Shown here: positions 30,793-32,928 of the stretch, one piece after another
How the letters are laid out: each line of letters begins with the position of its first letter
Position numbering within the stretch: position 1 is the first letter of the stretch
IMG/VR virus record: IMGVR_UViG_3300042987_000873
Span: 1 to 32,928 of that record
Length of the DNA stretch: 32,928 nt
Reading direction: 5' to 3' (one strand)
Source: a virus
Made by a program: the position numbers and the translations under genes
Notes under the pieces: generated by a model
Databases searched by the model: none
What the model was told of the DNA's origin: nothing
What the model saw: only the letters and a program-made list of their open reading frames with translations

Positions 30793-30995
30793 GCCTTGGC
30801 CCTCCTACCCGCACGCCCACGCTTGAAGTTCAACACCCGACGCTCCTCCAACGCCCTCAGCTCCTCAGCAAACGCCGGATCCGCTAGCCCACGCCGCCGC
30901 AGCCACGCACGATACTTCTCGTTGAAATACTCCTGGCTCATACCCGGATCCGCAGGACCCACGTCGGCCACCCTCTGCACAGTCATCTTGCCCAT
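30789..30995 (-). CDS. Small basic hypothetical protein, first of accessory train
   Basis: 68 residues from the ATG at 30995. The protein is helical and ends in a very basic tail (RRVLNFKRGRAGRRAKA), so it may bind nucleic acid. PGMSQEYFNEKYRAWLRRRGLADPAFAEELRALEERR is a predicted helix pair. It is the first gene after the regulatory island at 30996-31214 and lies just downstream of the promoter/operator-like block at 31007-31045. It is coupled to the next gene by a four-base overlap. Confidence 0.62.
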   Translation of the reverse strand: MGKMTVQRVADVGPADPGMSQEYFNEKYRAWLRRRGLADPAFAEELRALEERRVLNFKRGRAGRRAKA

Positions 30996-31006
30996 AACAA
31001 GACGCA

Positions 31007-31045
31007 GTGTTGCACCGTGTGCGCTATGTTGTCAAGCGTTGCAAC
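31007..31045 (-). promoter_or_regulatory. Candidate promoter/operator of accessory gene train
   Basis: The minus strand reads CTGTTGCAAC, then TTGACA (31035-31030), a 17-base spacer and CAACAC, with GTGCAAC at the same offset as GTTGCAAC in the 3510-3541 block. The ATG at 30995 follows 11 bases later. This shared layout suggests common control of the accessory and recombination operons. The -10 is weak. Confidence 0.42.
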
Positions 31046-31048
31046 AGT

Positions 31049-31125
31049 GGGGAGTGGGGTGGGGTGGGGGAGGGGGGGCTAAATCTAAACCCACCCCCCC
31101 CGTGGGGGTCCCCCATACCCCGTGG
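31049..31125. other. G-quadruplex-prone / C-rich hairpin tract
   Basis: The plus strand has five consecutive runs of four to seven G separated by one to three bases (31049-31078), a textbook G-quadruplex motif. After CTAAATCTAAA a C-run block (about 31090-31101) can pair back to it. GTGGGGGTCCCCC then adds a further small palindrome. The tract sits in the only sizeable gene-free island (30996-31214) beside the small terminase gene and a parS site. Confidence 0.6.
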
Positions 31126-31126
31126 T

Positions 31127-31179
31127 CAGTTAACGATAGCAATGTTCCACGTGGAACAATGGTGCGTTAGCGTTAACTG
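31127..31179. repeat. Inverted repeat CAGTTAACG ... CGTTAACTG flanking parS
   Basis: Two perfect 9-base arms (31127-31135 and 31171-31179) enclose the first parS-like palindrome. The midpoint of the arms is within about three bases of the parS centre. GCGTTA is also directly repeated at 31165-31173. The arrangement looks like a compound protein-binding or replication-related site. Confidence 0.6.
31143..31158. promoter_or_regulatory. Perfect parS-like (ParB-binding) site 1
   Basis: TGTTCCACGTGGAACA is a perfect 16-base palindrome. It matches the chromosomal parS consensus TGTTnCACGTGnAACA, the site where ParB clamps load. It lies in the gene-free island between the small terminase and accessory genes. 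No parA or parB gene is visible in this window. Confidence 0.75.
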
Positions 31180-31214
31180 GTTGCCTTCCTACCCACAAGA
31201 AACGTTATATTGAA

Positions 31215-31688
31215 TCACCGCTCCCGCTCTGCAACCGAGCTAAGTAGCTGGTGCGCAATGGTTAAGGTGCTTCCGCCTTTGCCAACGTGTTCCATGGAAG
31301 CACGGGCGACGTAGCCCCTCGCTCGTTCCAGAAGCCAAGCTGCGCCTTGCCAGCCTTGCGAACCGGTCCGGACGTTGAGCACCAGATCAACCTCCCCCCT
31401 CGATTTGGCCAGTTCAACTTCCTTGGCAAAGTCCGGATGGCGCTGAAGGAATCGAGACCAACCGCCGGACGAAGGCTGGAACCCAACGAGGGGAAGCAAT
31501 CGCTCAACCGGGATCCCGCATTCGATTCCCGCGATCATTCTCTTTTTGTCTTCTTCCTTTAACTGAAGGGCAGGCCTTCCCCTTGGCCTTTTCACCTTCA
31601 CTTCCTTCCCCTCTGTTCCACGTGGAACAACCGCTAGGACATCCGATGTCTGACCCTTCGCCTTGGTGCTCTTCTTCACGCTGCCCAT
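31215..31688 (-). CDS. Terminase small subunit-like protein
   Basis: 157 residues from the ATG at 31688 (an in-frame TTG lies further upstream). The first ~35 residues are Lys-rich and disordered (KKSTKAKG..VKRPRGRP). A helix-turn-helix-like region follows (EEDKKRMIAGIECGIPVERLLPLVG), then HPDFAKEVELAKSRGEVDLVLNVRTGSQGWQGAAWLLERARGYVARASM. That block of a helix, a conserved Trp and a WLLER..R motif is typical of small terminase subunits that recognise the packaging site. It is followed (after a micro-gene train) by the large subunit. A perfect parS-like site lies in the codons of the disordered tail. Confidence 0.75.
   Translation of the reverse strand: MGSVKKSTKAKGQTSDVLAVVPRGTEGKEVKVKRPRGRPALQLKEEDKKRMIAGIECGIPVERLLPLVGFQPSSGGWSRFLQRHPDFAKEVELAKSRGEVDLVLNVRTGSQGWQGAAWLLERARGYVARASMEHVGKGGSTLTIAHQLLSSVAERER
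31614..31629. promoter_or_regulatory. Perfect parS-like (ParB-binding) site 2, inside terS
   Basis: A second exact copy of TGTTCCACGTGGAACA, 471 bases from the first. Here it encodes residues near Val20-Thr25 in the Lys-rich, probably disordered start of the small terminase, where the protein can tolerate it. Two exact 16-base copies in 0.5 kb would not be expected by chance. Confidence 0.72.
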
Positions 31689-31708
31689 GCTGCCCAAAAA
31701 ATTCCCCG

Positions 31709-31737
31709 TTGACAACCCTTCCTTCCTCGCGTAAACC
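31709..31737 (+). promoter_or_regulatory. Candidate sigma-70-like promoter for rightward genes
   Basis: TTGACA (31709-31714), a 17-base spacer and TAAACC (31732-31737) lie upstream of the plus-strand gene starting at 31780. The -35 is perfect; the -10 matches TATAAT only in part. The divergent gap 31689-31779 must also hold the leftward promoter of the terminase operon; no clear match was seen for that. Confidence 0.45.
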
Positions 31738-31779
31738 TATCCCGTCTTAGCTAACTAACCACACTAAACACTCAAAACA

Positions 31780-31983
31780 ATGAACACAACCAACACTGTC
31801 GACGGTAAGCAATGGAAGATTCTCTCCGATAAGCCTGTCCTTCACAAGGTCACCGGCAGACCGCTGGGTGAGCACTGCACCCGCGTCCAAACAATCCAGT
31901 GGGGAGACGAGATTCACGAGTCGTGTTGGTTCCACGATGACAACGGCAAGCTTATCACGGTGACATCGCGCCGAATTTCCTGA
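31780..31983 (+). CDS. Hypothetical small protein, first rightward gene
   Basis: 67 residues from the ATG at 31780, with no SD (AAAACA before the ATG). MNTTNTVDGKQWKILSDKPVLHKVTGRPLGEHCTRVQTIQWGDEIHESCWFHDDNGKLITVTSRRIS is beta-rich, with GDEIHESCWFHDDNGK suggesting two hairpins. It has two cysteines and several histidines. No family is recognised. As the first gene of the divergent operon it is probably expressed early. Confidence 0.6.
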   Translation: MNTTNTVDGKQWKILSDKPVLHKVTGRPLGEHCTRVQTIQWGDEIHESCWFHDDNGKLITVTSRRIS

Positions 31984-32015
31984 CTCCCGGGACCACCCAT
32001 CCACACCACACTACC

Positions 32016-32099
32016 ATGACCACCCTCGAAACCCTCGGCGCAATCCTTGTGATGCTCATCGGAGCGGCCGCTCTATGGCTTGCGTTCGTGATACTGTAA
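32016..32099 (+). CDS. 27-residue single-span membrane micro-protein
   Basis: The ATG at 32016 opens MTTLETLGAILVMLIGAAALWLAFVIL and a stop. After a polar start of six residues, residues 7-27 form one strong transmembrane segment. The start context (ACCATG between A/C-rich spacers) resembles that of its neighbours. It may inhibit or modulate a host membrane protein. Short length makes the call uncertain, but the composition is coherent and the gene fills the gap between two others. Confidence 0.45.
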   Translation: MTTLETLGAILVMLIGAAALWLAFVIL

Positions 32100-32123
32100 C
32101 CACCTACCACCTACCACCACACA

Positions 32124-32822
32124 ATGAACGTCCACCTTACCCTCAAGTCTAGCAACGCAAAGACCGGCCCCATTCCAGTCTCAACGTCCCCAAACTCAAC
32201 CTGCCCTCCGGCTTGCCCATTCCTCGGCGAGGGTTGCTACGCTGACAACGGACCGCTGAAGATTCACTGGACCCAAGTCTCATCAGGGAAGCGCGGTGAA
32301 CCATGGACCGTGTTCCTTAGTCGTGTGCGCTCTTTTCCCGAGTCTCAACTCTGGAGAATGAACCAAGCCGGCGACCTGCCGGGAATCGGAAATCGGATTG
32401 ACGCCAAACAACTAGGCGAGTTGGCCAATTCCAACAAGGGGCGCCGCGGCTTCACCTACACGCACAAGCCTGTGATTTCCACCGCGTCGGTACCGGACAA
32501 AGTCGTCCAGGCTAACTTCCGGACAGTCAAAGCGGCCGTCAAAGCCGGCTTCACCGTAAACCTAAGCGGGAACAACGTTGAGCACGCCGACAGGCTCGCG
32601 AAAACCGGTTTACCCGTTGCCACGGTTGTCCCTCCGGGATCGCCTTCCCGTTTCACCACACCGGCTGGGAACCGCGTCGTCGTCTGTCCCGCTCAACGCA
32701 GCGACACCACAACGTGCGCGACATGCCGACTGTGCTCCAAGCCGGACCGTGGCTTCATTGTTGGATTTTTACCCCATGGAACCAAACACAAGAAAGTTTC
32801 CCAAGTAGCCTGTAGCAAGTGA
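32124..32822 (+). CDS. Cys-rich phage protein (DUF7227-like), possible metal/Fe-S enzyme
   Basis: 232 residues. The N-terminus has KTGPIPVSTSPNSTCPPACPFLGEGCYADNGPL, with Cys27, Cys31 and Cys38. The centre has SQLWRMNQAGDLPG (74-87) and RGFTYTHKP (108-116), then GFTVNLSGN. The C-terminus has VVVCPAQ with Cys188, and CATCRLC (Cys198, Cys201, Cys204), then FIVGFLPHGTKHKK. I recall this motif set from a widespread phage family (believed DUF7227). The CPxxCPF..GCYA opening and YTHK/NQAGD patterns recall radical-SAM-like phage proteins, but the canonical CxxxCxxC is not present. The function is not established. Confidence 0.7.
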   Translation: MNVHLTLKSSNAKTGPIPVSTSPNSTCPPACPFLGEGCYADNGPLKIHWTQVSSGKRGEPWTVFLSRVRSFPESQLWRMNQAGDLPGIGNRIDAKQLGELANSNKGRRGFTYTHKPVISTASVPDKVVQANFRTVKAAVKAGFTVNLSGNNVEHADRLAKTGLPVATVVPPGSPSRFTTPAGNRVVVCPAQRSDTTTCATCRLCSKPDRGFIVGFLPHGTKHKKVSQVACSK

Positions 32823-32842
32823 ACCCCTAACCTGAAAACGCA

Positions 32843-32928
32843 ATGAACACTGAGGAACGCGCAGAATACCTAGACAGCTGGAATTCCTACGGATACCGGG
32901 AATTCATCATCGAACTGGCGCGGAAGTT
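32843..32928 (+). CDS. Rightward gene, cut by window edge
   Basis: The ATG at 32843 opens MNTEERAEYLDSWNSYGYREFIIELARK and remains open to the window end (28 full codons). It is polar and helical; nothing more can be said. The AAAACGCA context before the ATG, without SD, is like the other rightward genes. Confidence 0.5.
   Translation, partial: MNTEERAEYLDSWNSYGYREFIIELARK

Noticed and set aside
31007-31213. Plus-strand frames containing MFHVEQ over the regulatory island
   Set aside because: MFHVEQ is simply the translation of the parS palindrome; the rest runs through G/C tracts with Pro/Gly-rich nonsense.
31286-31302. A third parS-like site (TGTTCCATGGAAGCAC)
   Set aside because: The core is CATG, not CACGTG, and the second arm does not match; likely chance.
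1-32928. Integrase, repressor pair or other lysogeny module
   Set aside because: No recombinase motifs, attachment repeats or CI-like repressor found; the small HTH at 3317-3502 alone is not evidence for lysogeny.
1-32928. CRISPR array, tRNA or insertion sequence
   Set aside because: No regular spacer-repeat array, cloverleaf-like stretch or transposase was seen on either strand by eye.

Overview
This window is part of the genome of a tailed double-stranded DNA phage, probably a short-tailed (podovirus-like) one. The evidence is a podovirus-style late gene order on the minus strand: small terminase, large terminase, portal, scaffold, N4-gp56-type major capsid protein, fibres, tail adaptor, tail nozzle, a GNAT-like protein, then large glycine/alanine/glutamine-rich proteins that look like internal virion (ejected) proteins. 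No integrase, tRNA, CRISPR array or insertion sequence is visible. The host cannot be fixed. Many genes lack a clear Shine-Dalgarno (SD) sequence, and one gene encodes a secreted Ig-like plus chitobiase-C-terminal-like protein. That combination fits a Verrucomicrobiota- or Bacteroidota-like host, but this is a weak inference.

Layout. Positions 1-3541 (minus) hold a replication/recombination operon: HTH regulator, RecT-like annealing protein, RecE-like PD-(D/E)XK exonuclease, a small protein, and an SF2 helicase cut off by the window edge. Positions 3548-9778 (minus) hold presumed internal virion proteins and the GNAT-like protein. Positions 9781-12518 hold nozzle and tail adaptor. Positions 12522-19767 hold fibre and other repeat-rich structural proteins, interrupted at 13729-14900 by a cluster of very small genes that looks like a lysis cassette (lipoprotein, holin-like proteins). 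Positions 19764-26829 hold head morphogenesis genes (capsid, scaffold, portal, large terminase). Positions 26826-30995 hold a long train of small overlapping genes, including a metallophosphoesterase and a tandem family of coiled-coil proteins. The small terminase lies at 31215-31688. From 31780 rightwards the genes point the other way and are probably early or accessory.

Most minus-strand genes overlap by 1-30 bases or abut, so they are probably cotranscribed and translationally coupled. Clear breaks occur at 30996-31214 (regulatory island), 31689-31779 (divergent promoter region), 20312-20414 (a terminator-like hairpin after the capsid gene) and about 3503-3547 (start of the recombination operon).

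The most striking signals are: (i) two perfect 16-bp chromosomal-type parS (ParB-binding) palindromes about 0.47 kb apart around and inside the small terminase gene, with no ParB gene in view; (ii) a tandem cassette of coiled-coil micro-genes whose shared C-terminal residues appear to be dictated by an SD sequence embedded in an ATGA stop/start junction; (iii) two zinc-finger-like proteins overprinted in two frames at 23168-23428; (iv) a repeated NLLTGGI glycine motif in adjacent presumed ejection proteins; and (v) a cysteine-rich protein at 32124-32822 that might bind a metal or Fe-S cluster. All assignments come from reading the sequence and recalling protein families; no database search was run.
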